NCBI RefSeq assembly: GCF_902497855.1
Contig: NZ_CABVHU010000003.1
Location: 124,001 to 188,000 of the forward strand
From: Pseudomonas fluorescens
Lineage (GTDB): Bacteria > Pseudomonadota > Gammaproteobacteria > Pseudomonadales > Pseudomonadaceae
Reading direction: 5' to 3'
Length of the DNA stretch: 64,000 nt
Shown: piece after piece, positions 51,955-62,925 of the stretch
Layout of the letters: each line of letters begins with the position of its first letter
Numbering within the stretch: the stretch's first letter is position 1
Made by a program: the position numbers and the translations under genes
Notes under the pieces: generated by a model
The model's database searches: none
Told to the model about the DNA's origin: nothing
The model's input: only the letters and a program-made list of their open reading frames with translations

Positions 51955-52479
51955 ATGAAATATCGCTTGGGCGACGCCCGCGTCGAAACCCATCCACAGA
52001 GCTGGATCGCACCCAACGCCGTGCTGGTCGGCAAGGTCAGGCTGGAAGAGGGCGCCAACGTCTGGTTCAACGCCGTGCTGCGTGGCGACAACGAATTGAT
52101 CCTGATCGGCAAGAACAGCAACGTCCAGGATGGCACCGTGATGCATACCGACATGGGCTACCCGCTGACCATCGGCACCGGCGTGACCATTGGCCACAAC
52201 GCCATGCTCCACGGTTGCACGGTCGGTGATTACAGCCTGATCGGCATCAACGCAGTGATTCTCAACGGCGCGAAAATCGGCAAGAACTGCATCATCGGCG
52301 CCAACTCGCTGATCGGCGAAGGCAAGGACATTCCGGACGGCTCGCTGGTCATGGGGTCGCCCGGCAAGGTGGTGCGCGAGTTGACCGAAGCGCAGAAGAA
52401 GATGCTGGAGGCCAGTGCCGCTCACTACGTGCATAACGCCCAACGTTATGCCCGCGATCTGGCTGAGCAGGAACAATGA
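51955..52479 (+). CDS. Gamma-carbonic-anhydrase-like protein (YrdA)
   Basis: 174 residues forming a left-handed beta-helix of hexapeptide repeats ([20 protein letters not shown]). The three metal-binding His of the gamma class can be placed at H64, H81 and H86. Activity as carbonic anhydrase is not proven for YrdA. The last bases overlap the DUF1289 gene by 4 bp. Confidence 0.9.
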   Translation: MKYRLGDARVETHPQSWIAPNAVLVGKVRLEEGANVWFNAVLRGDNELILIGKNSNVQDGTVMHTDMGYPLTIGTGVTIGHNAMLHGCTVGDYSLIGINAVILNGAKIGKNCIIGANSLIGEGKDIPDGSLVMGSPGKVVRELTEAQKKMLEASAAHYVHNAQRYARDLAEQEQ

Positions 52480-52691
52480 ACAGCCCCGAACGCCCGGTTC
52501 GATCGCCTTGCGTGAATGTGTGTGCGCTGGACGAGGAGGATATCTGCACCGGGTGTCAGCGCACGGTGGACGAGATCACGCGCTGGAGCCGGATGGACAA
52601 CGAGGAGCGGCGCAGGGTGTTGGGGTTGTGTCAGGAGCGGGCCAAATCCAGCGGGTTGCTCTGGATGCTGCCTGCGAAATCCGATTCCTGA
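52476..52691 (+). CDS. DUF1289 small Cys-rich protein
   Basis: 71 residues. The conserved pattern [16 protein letters not shown] gives four Cys in the spacing of an iron or zinc site. The C-terminal part is basic and helical. Function is unknown. The ATG overlaps the stop of the YrdA-like gene (ATGA), so the pair is coupled; many Pseudomonas genomes have the same pair. Confidence 0.87.
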   Translation: MNSPERPVRSPCVNVCALDEEDICTGCQRTVDEITRWSRMDNEERRRVLGLCQERAKSSGLLWMLPAKSDS

Positions 52692-52712
52692 ACCTTGCAG
52701 GTTCTTCCACTT

Positions 52713-52824
52713 GTAGGAGCGAGCTTGCTCCGGGCGGCGTTCCGACGATGGTCGTTAACGATAACGCGTATTTACTGGTTAAACGCGGCGCTCTTGAGTC
52801 CATCGCGAGCAAGCTCGCTCCTAC
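52713..52824. repeat. Paired REP element, one arm partly lost
   Basis: The right arm at 52803-52824 is complete (TCGCGAGCAAGCTCGCTCCT plus AC). The left arm at 52713-52730 stops after GCTTGCTC and continues with unrelated bases. Confidence 0.85.
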
Positions 52825-52954
52825 ACGTCGCCAGCTGAAGCCAAACCCTGCGGTTCATGTAAAATGCCGCGCTTTCTCCCCATGGGAAGCGCGCAGGCTC
52901 TTATAGGTCAATCACGCCGCAACCCTCGATGATCCGCTCCATAGAGGACCTGAG

Positions 52955-54136
52955 ATGACCCGTATCGGAACTCCATTGTCGCCAACCGCGACCCGCGTCT
53001 TGCTGTGTGGCTGTGGTGAGCTGGGCAAGGAAGTGGTGATCGAGCTGCAACGCCTGGGCGTAGAAGTGATTGCCGTGGATCGCTACGCCAACGCGCCGGC
53101 CATGCAGGTTGCCCATCGCAGCCACGTGATCAACATGCTCGACGGCGCGGCGCTGCGTGCCGTGATCGAGGCCGAGCAGCCGCACTTCATCGTGCCGGAA
53201 ATCGAAGCCATCGCCACCGCGACCCTGGTCGAGCTTGAAGCGCAAGGTTTCACCGTGATCCCGACGGCGCGTGCCACGCAGCTGACCATGAACCGTGAAG
53301 GCATCCGTCGCCTGGCCGCCGAAGAGCTGGACTTGCCGACCTCGCCGTACCACTTTGCCGACACCTTCGAAGATTACAGCAAGGCCATCGATGACCTGGG
53401 TTTCCCCTGTGTGGTCAAGCCGGTGATGAGTTCCTCGGGCAAGGGCCAGAGCCTGTTGCGCAGCGCCGATGACGTGAAAACCGCGTGGGATTACGCGCAA
53501 GAAGGCGGCCGCGCCGGCAAAGGTCGGGTGATCATCGAGGGCTTCATCGACTTCGACTACGAAATCACCCTGTTGACCGTGCGTCACGTCGGCGGCACCA
53601 CGTTCTGCGCACCCGTCGGCCATCGTCAGGAGAAGGGCGACTACCAGGAGTCCTGGCAGCCACAGGCCATGAGCCCGGTGGCCCTGGCGGAGTCCGAGCG
53701 CGTGGCCAAGGCGGTGACTGAAGCCTTGGGTGGCCGTGGTCTGTTTGGCGTCGAGCTGTTCATCAAGGGCGATCAGGTGTGGTTCAGCGAAGTGTCGCCG
53801 CGTCCCCATGACACCGGCCTGGTGACCCTGATTTCCCAGGACCTGTCGCAGTTCGCCCTGCATGCGCGGGCGATCCTGGGGCTGCCGATTCCGTTGATCC
53901 GTCAGTTCGGGCCTTCGGCTTCGGCGGTGATCCTGGTGGAAGGGCAATCGACCCAGACCGCTTTCGCCAACCTGGGCGCTGCGTTGAGCGAACCGGATAC
54001 GGCGCTGCGCCTGTTTGGCAAGCCTGAGGTTAACGGTCAGCGTCGGATGGGGGTGGCGTTGGCGCGGGATGAGTCGATCGAGGCGGCTCGTGCTAAAGCG
54101 ACCCGCGCTTCCCAGGCTGTCGTAGTCGAGCTGTAA
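52955..54136 (+). CDS. purT: Formate-dependent GAR transformylase
   Basis: 393 residues of the ATP-grasp fold. It makes formyl-GAR from GAR, formate and ATP, an alternative to PurN in step three of purine synthesis. [17 protein letters not shown] is the N-terminal nucleotide region and [14 protein letters not shown] the conserved C-terminal region. The start has GAGGACCTGAG upstream. It forms a single transcription unit between two REP pairs. Confidence 0.95.
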   Translation: MTRIGTPLSPTATRVLLCGCGELGKEVVIELQRLGVEVIAVDRYANAPAMQVAHRSHVINMLDGAALRAVIEAEQPHFIVPEIEAIATATLVELEAQGFTVIPTARATQLTMNREGIRRLAAEELDLPTSPYHFADTFEDYSKAIDDLGFPCVVKPVMSSSGKGQSLLRSADDVKTAWDYAQEGGRAGKGRVIIEGFIDFDYEITLLTVRHVGGTTFCAPVGHRQEKGDYQESWQPQAMSPVALAESERVAKAVTEALGGRGLFGVELFIKGDQVWFSEVSPRPHDTGLVTLISQDLSQFALHARAILGLPIPLIRQFGPSASAVILVEGQSTQTAFANLGAALSEPDTALRLFGKPEVNGQRRMGVALARDESIEAARAKATRASQAVVVEL

Positions 54137-54149
54137 CCGCGGCGCGGCA

Positions 54150-54231
54150 TTCGCGAGCAGGCTCGCTCCCACATTGAACCGCGTTCTTTCTGTTTGAACG
54201 CGGTCCCTGTGGGAGCGAGCCTGCTCGCGAA
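54150..54231. repeat. Paired REP element (BIME)
   Basis: Inverted copies of TGTGGGAGCGAGCCTGCTCG plus CGAA lie at 54150-54173 and 54208-54231, between convergent purT and the transporter gene. Confidence 0.9.
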
Positions 54232-54240
54232 GCTTTTGCT

Positions 54241-55557
54241 TCAGGCCACCCGATTCAGATCGTTGTTGCGCGTCTCCTTCAGGCACAGCACCGCAATCAA
54301 GCTCAACACCGCCGCCCCCGACACATACCCGCCGACATAACTCAACCCTCCCATCGCCACGAGTTTCTGCGCAAAAAACGGCGCCGCCGAGGCCCCGACT
54401 ATCCCGCCCAGGTTGTAGGCCGCCGACGCCCCGGTATAACGCACGTGAGTCGGAAACAGTTCCGGCAGCAGCGCCCCCATTGGCGCGAAGGTCACGCCCA
54501 TCAGAAACAGCTCGACGCACAGGAACAGCGCGACGCTCCAGGTCGATCCCTGGGCCAGCAGCGGTTCCATCAGGAATCCGGACAGAATCGCCAGCACGCC
54601 ACCGATGATCAGCACCGGTTTGCGCCCGTAACGGTCGCTGGCCCAGGCTGACAATGGCGTGGCCGCGGCCATGAACAGGACTGCGAAGCACAACAGCGCG
54701 AGAAAGGTTTCGCGGGTGTAACCGAGTGTCGACACGCCATAGCTCAACGAAAACACGGTCGAGATGTAGAACAGCGCGTAACACACCACCATCGCCCCGG
54801 CACCCAACAGCATGGGCGCCCAGTATTGGCTGAACAGCTCCACCAGCGGAATCTTCACCCGTTCCTGGCGAGCCATGGCATTGGCGAACACCGGCGTTTC
54901 GTGGAGTTTGAGGCGCACGTACAGGCCGACCATCACCAGCGCGGCACTGAGCAGGAACGGAATCCGCCAGCCCCACGAGCGGAACTGTTCGTCGTCCAGG
55001 GTCATGGCAAGGGTCAGGAACAGCCCGTTGGCCGCGAGAAAGCCGATCGAAGGGCCGAGCTGCGGGAACATGCCGAACCAGGCGCGCTTGCCTTTGGGCG
55101 CGTTCTCCGTCGCCAGCAGCGCTGCGCCGCCCCATTCGCCACCCAGCCCCAGGCCTTGGCCGAAGCGCAACACACAAAGCAGGATCGGCGCCCAGGCCCC
55201 GATGCTGTCGTAACCCGGCAGTACGCCGATCAGCGTGGTGCATACGCCCATCAGCAGCAGGGAGGCCACCAGGGTCGATTTGCGCCCGATGCGGTCACCG
55301 AAGTGGCCGAACAGTGCCGAACCCAAGGGGCGGGCAAGGAACGCGATACCGAAGGTGAGGAACGCCGACAGCATCTGCGCGGTGCCGGAGGTCTGCGGAA
55401 AGAACACCGGGCCGATCACCAGCGCTGCCGCCGTGGCATAGACGTAGAAGTCGTAGAATTCGATGGCGGTACCGATGAAGCTCGCGGTGGCCACCCGGGT
55501 GGCGGAGTTCGTCGGTTGTGCGGGCGTGCTGTCGTTATAAGTCGTGCTGGTCGTCAT
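54241..55557 (-). CDS. MHS-type MFS transporter
   Basis: 438 residues with about 12 membrane helices. The N-terminal motif ASFIGTAIEFYDFYVYATAA and the loop-2 motif FGDRIGRK place it in the metabolite:H+ symporter family, which includes shikimate (ShiA) and proline/betaine (ProP) carriers. The substrate is unknown. ATG at 55557 has AGGGAT upstream; a longer frame starting 7 codons earlier has no ribosome site. It stands alone in its unit. Confidence 0.88.
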   Translation of the reverse strand: MTTSTTYNDSTPAQPTNSATRVATASFIGTAIEFYDFYVYATAAALVIGPVFFPQTSGTAQMLSAFLTFGIAFLARPLGSALFGHFGDRIGRKSTLVASLLLMGVCTTLIGVLPGYDSIGAWAPILLCVLRFGQGLGLGGEWGGAALLATENAPKGKRAWFGMFPQLGPSIGFLAANGLFLTLAMTLDDEQFRSWGWRIPFLLSAALVMVGLYVRLKLHETPVFANAMARQERVKIPLVELFSQYWAPMLLGAGAMVVCYALFYISTVFSLSYGVSTLGYTRETFLALLCFAVLFMAAATPLSAWASDRYGRKPVLIIGGVLAILSGFLMEPLLAQGSTWSVALFLCVELFLMGVTFAPMGALLPELFPTHVRYTGASAAYNLGGIVGASAAPFFAQKLVAMGGLSYVGGYVSGAAVLSLIAVLCLKETRNNDLNRVA

Positions 55558-55710
55558 GCGGTAATCCCTGACAGTCATGTGCTCCAGTGGAGCGAATTAT
55601 TATGGTCGAACACCCAGGGATGTGGGTTTAACGCAGAGTGCGGGTAGCACAGGGGTAGGGCGGGGCTTGGGTAAGCGCGATCGATTATGCCACGGTCGGC
55701 AACGTTTTTT

Positions 55711-55776
55711 GTAGGAGCCAGGCTTGCCGGCGAAGGCGTTTCCAAGGGCGCCTTCGCCGGCAAGCCTGGCTCCTAC
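55711..55776. repeat. Paired REP element (BIME)
   Basis: Inverted copies of GTAGGAGCCAGGCTTGCCGG plus CGAA lie at 55711-55734 and 55753-55776. This is the same variant as the 10.7-kb tandem array. Confidence 0.9.
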
Positions 55777-55788
55777 AGGGATGTTATT

Positions 55789-57024
55789 TCAAGCAAGGGT
55801 TTGCACTGTGGCCGTATGCCAGATCAACACGCGTGTAACGCGGTTGTCCTCGGTTTCGAGGATTTCCAGCCGATACCGCCCGATCTTCAGGCACACCGCG
55901 CTCTCGGGAATCGTTTCCAGCGCTTCGGTGACCAACCCGTTCAGGGTCTTCGGGCCGTCACTGGGCAGGTGCCAGCCCAGGCTCTTGTTCAGGTCGCGAA
56001 TCGACGCTGCGCCATCGATCACCAGTCGTCCATCGGCTTGGGGATGGATATGCGGGTTGTCCAGGCTGTGCTGGCTTTCGAACTCGCCGACGATTTCTTC
56101 GAGAATGTCTTCCAGGGTCACGATGCCGAGCACTTCGCCGTACTCGTCGACCACCATGCCCAGGCGGCGCTGCTGTTTGTGGAAATTCAGCAGCTGCAGC
56201 TGCAGCGGCGTGCTTTCAGGCACGAAGTACGGCTCGTGACTGGCCGCCAGCAGCGATTCCAGGGTCAGGCTGCCGTCGGGCAGCAAGTGGCGGATCTGCC
56301 GGGTATTGAGTACCGCTTCGACCTGGTTGATATCGCTGTGGAACACCGGCAGGCGCGTGCGTTTGTTGTGACGCAGTTGTTCGATGATGTCCGGGAGCGC
56401 GTCGTCGAGGTTGATCCCGTCGACGTCACTGCGCGGAACCAGAATGTCGTTGACCGTGATGTTGTCCAGCGCGTGGATGCCCGAGAGCGGGTGCGGGCGG
56501 CAAACGGCGTGTTCGTGATCGTCGTGTCTGTCGTTCGGCGCTTCGTCTTCGCTCTTTTGCACCACTTTGGCTTTGCGGGCGAACGGTCGCATCAGCAACT
56601 GGCTGATGCCATTGAGCAGCCAGGCGGCCGGGTAGATGATTTTCAGAGGCGCGCCAAGCAAGGTGTTGCCCAGCGCCAGGACCGCGTCCGGGTGGCGAAC
56701 GGCGAGGGTGCGTGGCAGGTAGTCGGCGAACACCAGCAGGATCGCGCCGGCCCCGACGCAAGCGGCCCATGGACCGTTTTCAGCCCAGGTAAAAATCGCC
56801 AGCAACGTGCTGATGACCACCACCAGCGCGCGGCACAGGGTGTTGCACAGGATCAGGCTGTTCAGCGGGAAGCTCAGCTTCGCCACGGGTTTGTCACTGG
56901 AGCGCGAGGCGGTGCGCTGGGCCAGCAGGTGCTGTTGTGCCGCTTCGATGGCGGTAAACAGCCCTGACCATAAAGTCAGCAGGGCCATTACGGCAAGCAT
57001 CGGTCCTATGGGCAATTCGTCCAT
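55789..57024 (-). CDS. CNNM/CBS-domain membrane protein (YfjD/CorB-like)
   Basis: 411 residues. An N-terminal DUF21/CNNM membrane domain (about 1-180) precedes a pair of CBS domains (about 200-320, from VNDILVPRSDVDGI) and a C-terminal CorC/HlyC-type domain (about 335-405). CNNM proteins are linked to magnesium and cobalt homeostasis. E. coli yfjD lies next to ypjD and ffh in the same order, which supports the assignment. It follows the YpjD-like gene by 12 bp. Confidence 0.9.
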   Translation of the reverse strand: MDELPIGPMLAVMALLTLWSGLFTAIEAAQQHLLAQRTASRSSDKPVAKLSFPLNSLILCNTLCRALVVVISTLLAIFTWAENGPWAACVGAGAILLVFADYLPRTLAVRHPDAVLALGNTLLGAPLKIIYPAAWLLNGISQLLMRPFARKAKVVQKSEDEAPNDRHDDHEHAVCRPHPLSGIHALDNITVNDILVPRSDVDGINLDDALPDIIEQLRHNKRTRLPVFHSDINQVEAVLNTRQIRHLLPDGSLTLESLLAASHEPYFVPESTPLQLQLLNFHKQQRRLGMVVDEYGEVLGIVTLEDILEEIVGEFESQHSLDNPHIHPQADGRLVIDGAASIRDLNKSLGWHLPSDGPKTLNGLVTEALETIPESAVCLKIGRYRLEILETEDNRVTRVLIWHTATVQTLA

Positions 57025-57036
57025 TAATGCCGCCCG

Positions 57037-57849
57037 TCAGATGTGCAGGATGTATTCGCGGACCAGCTTGCTGCCGAAGTACGCCAGCATCAGCAGGCAG
57101 AAACCGGCGAGGGTCCAGCGAATGGCCTTGTGTCCGCGCCAGCCCAGGCGGTTGCGGCCCCAGAGCAGCACGCTGAAGACGATCCAGGCCAGGCACGCCA
57201 GCAAGGTCTTGTGCACCAGGTGCTGGGCGAACAGGTTGTCGACGAACAGCCAGCCGGAGATCAGCGACAGCGACAACAGGGTCCAGCCCGCCCAGAGGAA
57301 GCCGAACAGCAGGCTTTCCATGGTTTGCAGGGGCGGGAAGTTCTTGATCAGCCCGGACGGGTGCTTGTGCTTGAGTTGATGGTCCTGAACCAGCAATAGC
57401 AATGCCTGGAACACCGCAATGGTGAACATGCCGTAGGCGAGGATCGACAGCAGGATGTGGGCGAGGATGCCTGGCGCCTCGTCGATGATCTGCACCGTGC
57501 CAGCGGGGGCGATCTGCGCGAGCAACACGGTCGCCAGGCCCAGCGGGAACAGCAATATCAGCAGGTTCTCCACCGGAATCCGCGAGCAGGCCAGCAGCGT
57601 CAGGGCAATGACCGCCGCGGCTATCAGGCTGGCGGCGCTGAAAAAATCCAGGCCCAGGCCGATCGGCGTCAACAGATGGGTGAACAGGCTGGCGCCGTGG
57701 GCCAGCACGGCCAGTACGCCGAGCGTGACCAGCAGGCGCTTGTTGGCCTTGGCGCCGGTGGCCAGACGAGTGCCCTGATAGAGGGTCGCAGCGGCATACA
57801 AGCAGGCGGCGGCGAGAGTGGTAAGCAAGCTGGGTGACAAGGGGAGCAT
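57037..57849 (-). CDS. CcsA-like membrane protein (YpjD)
   Basis: 270 residues with eight predicted membrane helices. It belongs to the cytochrome c assembly (CcsA/ResC) family but lacks an obvious Trp-rich WWD motif, so a role in haem handling is uncertain. ATG at 57849 has AGGA upstream; a 53-codon longer frame would cover the promoter. It is divergent from ffh, as is ypjD in E. coli. Confidence 0.88.
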   Translation of the reverse strand: MLPLSPSLLTTLAAACLYAAATLYQGTRLATGAKANKRLLVTLGVLAVLAHGASLFTHLLTPIGLGLDFFSAASLIAAAVIALTLLACSRIPVENLLILLFPLGLATVLLAQIAPAGTVQIIDEAPGILAHILLSILAYGMFTIAVFQALLLLVQDHQLKHKHPSGLIKNFPPLQTMESLLFGFLWAGWTLLSLSLISGWLFVDNLFAQHLVHKTLLACLAWIVFSVLLWGRNRLGWRGHKAIRWTLAGFCLLMLAYFGSKLVREYILHI

Positions 57850-57918
57850 AAATCCTGTTAGGCAAGCCCGAAAGGCGCTGAGTTTGGCATAGAACCCACG
57901 CGACACGAAAGTGCGAGG

Positions 57919-57947
57919 TGTCCGCCAGACGCAGTCTTCGCTATAAT
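57919..57947 (+). promoter_or_regulatory. Sigma-70 promoter of ffh
   Basis: A perfect -10 TATAAT (57942-57947) with a weak -35 (TGTCCG, 57919-57924) at 17-bp spacing, about 97 bp before the ffh ATG. Confidence 0.6.
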
Positions 57948-58044
57948 CCGCGACCTGCCCACGCCGCAGGCTCGCCGAGCACATGTTTATTACGGTCTGG
58001 GCCGCCATTATCCCGGTCTACACAGGGCCTGAAAGGATCGCGCA

Positions 58045-59421
<1,377 letters not shown>

Positions 59422-59570
59422 AAAATTCGCGCAAGGGCTTGCTCTTGCGCACCCCACACGGAAGTGGGATCTCCAGCAAACCCGCACTTGGCGGGAGCTG
59501 ACTGGCCGTTTTCAACGACGGCTCTATAGCAAATCTGGATGGCGACCGAAAGGCCGCCGGAAAAAGACAT

Positions 59571-59598
59571 TTGCAAAAGTCCGGATATTCCTTAGAAT
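59571..59598 (+). promoter_or_regulatory. Sigma-70 promoter of the rpsP operon
   Basis: TTGCAA (59571-59576), a 16-bp spacer and TAGAAT (59593-59598). It lies 72 bp before the rpsP ATG. Confidence 0.6.
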
Positions 59599-59670
59599 AT
59601 GCGGCCTTTCGGGCACCTATGCCCGCTGTGCCTTTAGATTTGCAGCACCGACTACAGGAACGATGTTCAC

Positions 59671-59922
59671 ATGCTAACAATCCGTCTTGCCCTTGGCGGC
59701 TCCAAAAAGCGCCCGTTTTACCACTTGACCGTAACCGACAGCCGCAACCCGCGCGACGGTTCGCACAAGGAACAGGTTGGTTTCTTCAACCCTGTTGCCC
59801 GTGGTCAGGAAGTTCGTCTGTCCGTGAACCAAGAGCGCGTAGCCTACTGGCTGAGCGTTGGTGCACAACCTTCTGAGCGCGTTGCTCAGTTGTTGAAGGA
59901 ATCTGCCAAGGCTGCGGCCTGA
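59671..59922 (+). CDS. rpsP: 30S ribosomal protein S16
   Basis: 83 residues. [20 protein letters not shown] is the family N-terminus, complete in length. S16 helps fold the 5' domain of 16S rRNA. It is the first gene of rpsP-rimM-trmD-rplS and has an AGGAACG ribosome site. Confidence 0.98.
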   Translation: MLTIRLALGGSKKRPFYHLTVTDSRNPRDGSHKEQVGFFNPVARGQEVRLSVNQERVAYWLSVGAQPSERVAQLLKESAKAAA

Positions 59923-59927
59923 GCAAT

Positions 59928-60464
59928 ATGAGCGCGACGCCAGCTGTTGCCGATGATTTGATCGTTATTGGCAAAATCTATTCTGTTCATGGCGTTCGCG
60001 GCGAAGTGAAGGTGTATTCCTTTACTGATCCGACTGAAAACCTGTTGCAGTACAAAACCTGGACGCTCAAGCGCGAAGGCAATGTGAAACAGGTCGAGCT
60101 GGTCAGCGGACGTGGGAACGACAAGTTCCTGGTCGCAAAGCTCAAGGGTCTCGATGATCGTGAAGAAGCGCGTCTTCTGGCCGGTTATGAGATCTGTGTG
60201 CCGCGCAACCTGTTCCCTGAATTGACCGACGGCGAGTACTACTGGTACCAGCTGGAAGGTCTGAAGGTCATTGATCAACTCGGGCAATTGCTCGGGAAAA
60301 TCGATCATCTTCTGGAAACCGGCGCCAATGATGTAATGGTGGTCAAGCCTTGCGCTGGCAGCCTGGATGATCGCGAACGCCTGTTGCCCTATACGGAGCA
60401 ATGCGTGTTGGCTGTCGACCTGGCCGCGGGCGAGATGAAGGTGGAATGGGATGCGGACTTCTAA
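59928..60464 (+). CDS. rimM: Ribosome maturation factor RimM
   Basis: 178 residues. The N-terminal RimM domain ([20 protein letters not shown]) and the C-terminal PRC-barrel ([14 protein letters not shown]) are both present. It binds S19 and assists maturation of the 30S head. It starts 5 bp after rpsP and ends 2 bp before trmD. Confidence 0.96.
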   Translation: MSATPAVADDLIVIGKIYSVHGVRGEVKVYSFTDPTENLLQYKTWTLKREGNVKQVELVSGRGNDKFLVAKLKGLDDREEARLLAGYEICVPRNLFPELTDGEYYWYQLEGLKVIDQLGQLLGKIDHLLETGANDVMVVKPCAGSLDDRERLLPYTEQCVLAVDLAAGEMKVEWDADF

Positions 60465-60466
60465 AC

Positions 60467-61219
60467 GTGGCTAACCTGAGCGTAGAAGTGATCAGTTTGT
60501 TTCCCGAGATGTTCTCCGCCATCAGCGAGTACGGCATCACCAGTCGTGCGGTGAAACAGGGGCTGTTGCAGCTCACCTGTTGGAATCCGCGAGACTACAC
60601 GACGGATCGACATCACACTGTGGACGATCGCCCGTTTGGCGGTGGTCCGGGCATGGTGATGAAGATCAAGCCCCTGGAAGATGCGTTGGTTCAGGCCAAG
60701 GCAGCAGCCGGGGAGGCGGCGAAGGTGATTTACCTGTCCCCCCAAGGCCGTCAACTGACTCAGTCGGCGGTGCGCGAGTTGGCGAATCTGGATGCATTGA
60801 TCCTGATTGCCGGCCGCTATGAAGGCATTGACGAGCGTTTTATTGAAGCTCATGTCGATGAAGAGTGGTCGATTGGCGACTATGTACTGTCTGGCGGCGA
60901 GCTGCCGGCGATGGTCCTGATCGATGCGGTTACACGACTGCTGCCTGGAGCTTTAGGGCATGCGGACTCCGCCGAGGAAGATTCCTTTACGGATGGTTTG
61001 CTGGATTGCCCGCACTACACCCGACCGGAGGTGTATGCGGATCAGCGTGTTCCCGACGTATTGCTAAGTGGCAATCACGCGCACATCCGGCGTTGGCGTT
61101 TACAGCAGTCCCTTGGTCGGACCTTTGAACGACGCGCCGATCTTCTGGAAAGCCGCTCGCTTTCTGGAGAAGAGAAGAAGCTGCTCGAGGAATACATCCG
61201 CGAGCGGGACGATAGTTAA
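60467..61219 (+). CDS. trmD: tRNA (guanine-37 N1)-methyltransferase
   Basis: 250 residues. It methylates G37 next to the anticodon to prevent frameshifting, using SAM in a trefoil-knot fold. [33 protein letters not shown] and [16 protein letters not shown] are the knot and active-site segments. GTG at 60467 gives the family N-terminus [12 protein letters not shown]; the longer open frame would overlap rimM. The operon context is standard. Confidence 0.96.
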   Translation: MANLSVEVISLFPEMFSAISEYGITSRAVKQGLLQLTCWNPRDYTTDRHHTVDDRPFGGGPGMVMKIKPLEDALVQAKAAAGEAAKVIYLSPQGRQLTQSAVRELANLDALILIAGRYEGIDERFIEAHVDEEWSIGDYVLSGGELPAMVLIDAVTRLLPGALGHADSAEEDSFTDGLLDCPHYTRPEVYADQRVPDVLLSGNHAHIRRWRLQQSLGRTFERRADLLESRSLSGEEKKLLEEYIRERDDS

Positions 61220-61264
61220 CAACGTATCGATGGTAAATCCAACGATTTACCTTAGGAGCACAGC

Positions 61265-61615
61265 ATGACTAACAAAATCATCCTTGCACTCGAAGCAGAG
61301 CAGATGACCAAAGAGATCCCTACCTTTGCCCCGGGCGACACCATTGTCGTTCAGGTGAAAGTGAAGGAAGGCGACCGTTCGCGTCTGCAAGCGTTCGAAG
61401 GTGTTGTTATCGCCAAGCGTAACCGCGGCGTAAACAGTGCTTTCACCGTGCGTAAAATCTCCAACGGTGTTGGCGTAGAGCGTACTTTCCAGACCTACAG
61501 CCCGCAAATCGACAGCATGGCCGTTAAACGTCGCGGTGACGTACGTAAAGCCAAGCTGTACTACCTGCGTGACCTGTCCGGTAAAGCAGCTCGCATCAAG
61601 GAAAAACTGTCTTAA
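61265..61615 (+). CDS. rplS: 50S ribosomal protein L19
   Basis: 116 residues. [20 protein letters not shown] and [20 protein letters not shown] are typical of L19, which sits at the interface with the 30S subunit. It is the last gene of the operon, with a TTAGGAGCACAGC ribosome site and a terminator 22 bp after the stop. Confidence 0.98.
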   Translation: MTNKIILALEAEQMTKEIPTFAPGDTIVVQVKVKEGDRSRLQAFEGVVIAKRNRGVNSAFTVRKISNGVGVERTFQTYSPQIDSMAVKRRGDVRKAKLYYLRDLSGKAARIKEKLS

Positions 61616-61637
61616 GTCCAGACAGCTTCCGATGCAG

Positions 61638-61665
61638 AAAAAAGCAGCCTACGGGCTGCTTTTTT
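61638..61665 (+). terminator. Terminator of rpsP-rimM-trmD-rplS
   Basis: AAAAAAGCAGCC and GGCTGCTTTTTT form the stem around a 4-base loop. Confidence 0.92.
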
Positions 61666-61727
61666 GTTGCCCGCGATTTTTCGGTGCTGGGGGGGATGTG
61701 TGCCTGACATCGGACCGCGTTGTGGCA

Positions 61728-61794
61728 TTCGCGGGCAAGCCTCGCTCCTACAGAAGAACGATTCAATACCGTAGGAGCGAGGCTTGCCCGCGAA
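61728..61794. repeat. Paired REP element (BIME)
   Basis: Inverted copies of GTAGGAGCGAGGCTTGCCCG plus CGAA lie at 61728-61751 and 61771-61794, between rplS and xerD. Confidence 0.9.
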
Positions 61795-61888
61795 TCGATC
61801 CATCAATCACCACAATATCAACGGGCGCTATAAAGCCGCGGCAGGCTATGAAAGACTTGTCGTCAGTTTCCCAGTTGCCTGAGCCTTT

Positions 61889-62785
61889 ATGCCCGCCATC
61901 GATCACCCACTGATAGACCAGTTTCTCGACGCCCTGTGGCTGGAGAAGGGGCTTTCCGATAACACCCGCGATGCCTATCGCAGCGACTTGGCCTTGTTCA
62001 ACGCATGGTTACAAGAGAAAGGACTGGAGCTGGTCAACGCCGGCCGCGAATTGATCCTCGATCACCTTGCCTGGCGCCTGGAACAAAACTACAAACCCCG
62101 TTCAACTGCGCGATTCCTCTCCGGCGTGCGTGGGTTTTATCGCTATTTATTGCGGGAAAAGCTGATCGCTGTCGATCCGACCTTGCGCATCGATATGCCT
62201 CAGCTCGGCAGGCCATTGCCCAAATCCTTGTCGGAAACAGATGTGGAAGCATTATTGGCCGCGCCGGACTTGAGCGAAGCCATTGGCCAGCGCGATCGCG
62301 CCATGCTCGAAGTGCTGTACGCCTGCGGCTTGCGGGTGACGGAGCTGATCAGCCTGACCCTGGAGCAGGTCAACCTGCGCCAGGGCGTGCTGCGGGTGAT
62401 GGGCAAGGGCAGCAAGGAGCGGCTGGTGCCGATGGGCGAGGAGGCGATCGTCTGGGTCGAACGCTACATGCGTGATGGCCGTAACGAGCTGCTGGGCGGG
62501 CGACCGAGCGATGTCATGTTCCCCAGTCAGCGCGGCGAGCAGATGACCCGCCAGACCTTCTGGCACCGGATCAAACACCAGGCCAAGGTCGCCGGGATCG
62601 GCAAGTCGCTGTCGCCGCATACGCTGCGTCATGCGTTCGCCACGCACCTGCTCAACCACGGCGCCGATCTGCGGGTGGTGCAGATGTTGCTGGGCCATAG
62701 CGACCTGTCCACCACCCAGATCTACACCCACGTCGCTCGGGCGCGCTTGCAAGACCTGCACGCCAAACACCACCCCAGAGGTTGA
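61889..62785 (+). CDS. xerD: Tyrosine recombinase XerD
   Basis: 298 residues. With XerC it resolves chromosome dimers at dif near the terminus. The SAM-like N-terminal domain (about 1-100) binds DNA. The catalytic set is complete: Arg in CGLRVTELI, Lys in GKGSKERLVP, His-x-x-Arg in HTLRHAFATHLL, His in LGHSDLSTT and the nucleophile Tyr in QIYTHV. It lies before dsbC and hom, as in P. aeruginosa. It is a housekeeping recombinase, not part of an integrated element. Confidence 0.95.
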   Translation: MPAIDHPLIDQFLDALWLEKGLSDNTRDAYRSDLALFNAWLQEKGLELVNAGRELILDHLAWRLEQNYKPRSTARFLSGVRGFYRYLLREKLIAVDPTLRIDMPQLGRPLPKSLSETDVEALLAAPDLSEAIGQRDRAMLEVLYACGLRVTELISLTLEQVNLRQGVLRVMGKGSKERLVPMGEEAIVWVERYMRDGRNELLGGRPSDVMFPSQRGEQMTRQTFWHRIKHQAKVAGIGKSLSPHTLRHAFATHLLNHGADLRVVQMLLGHSDLSTTQIYTHVARARLQDLHAKHHPRG

Positions 62786-62925
62786 CACAATGTCTTGCGT
62801 CAGGCGCATTCGGCCACAGGGGCCTTATGTGGTAGGCTTTGCCGGTTTGCACGATGGGCGATTATGACCCGGTGTTTCGGCACGGGCGTTCTGATCGTCC
62901 CATTTGTCCGCCTTCAGGAGTTCTC

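Noticed and set aside
59429..59450. GCGCAAG hairpin after ffh as a terminator
   Set aside because: The stem is clear (GCGCAAG / CTTGCGC) but is followed by ACCCC, not T, so it is at most a weak or Rho-linked element.
61889..62785. Tyrosine recombinase as a sign of an integrated element
   Set aside because: All features and neighbours (dsbC, hom) are those of the housekeeping XerD; no attachment repeats or phage genes are near.
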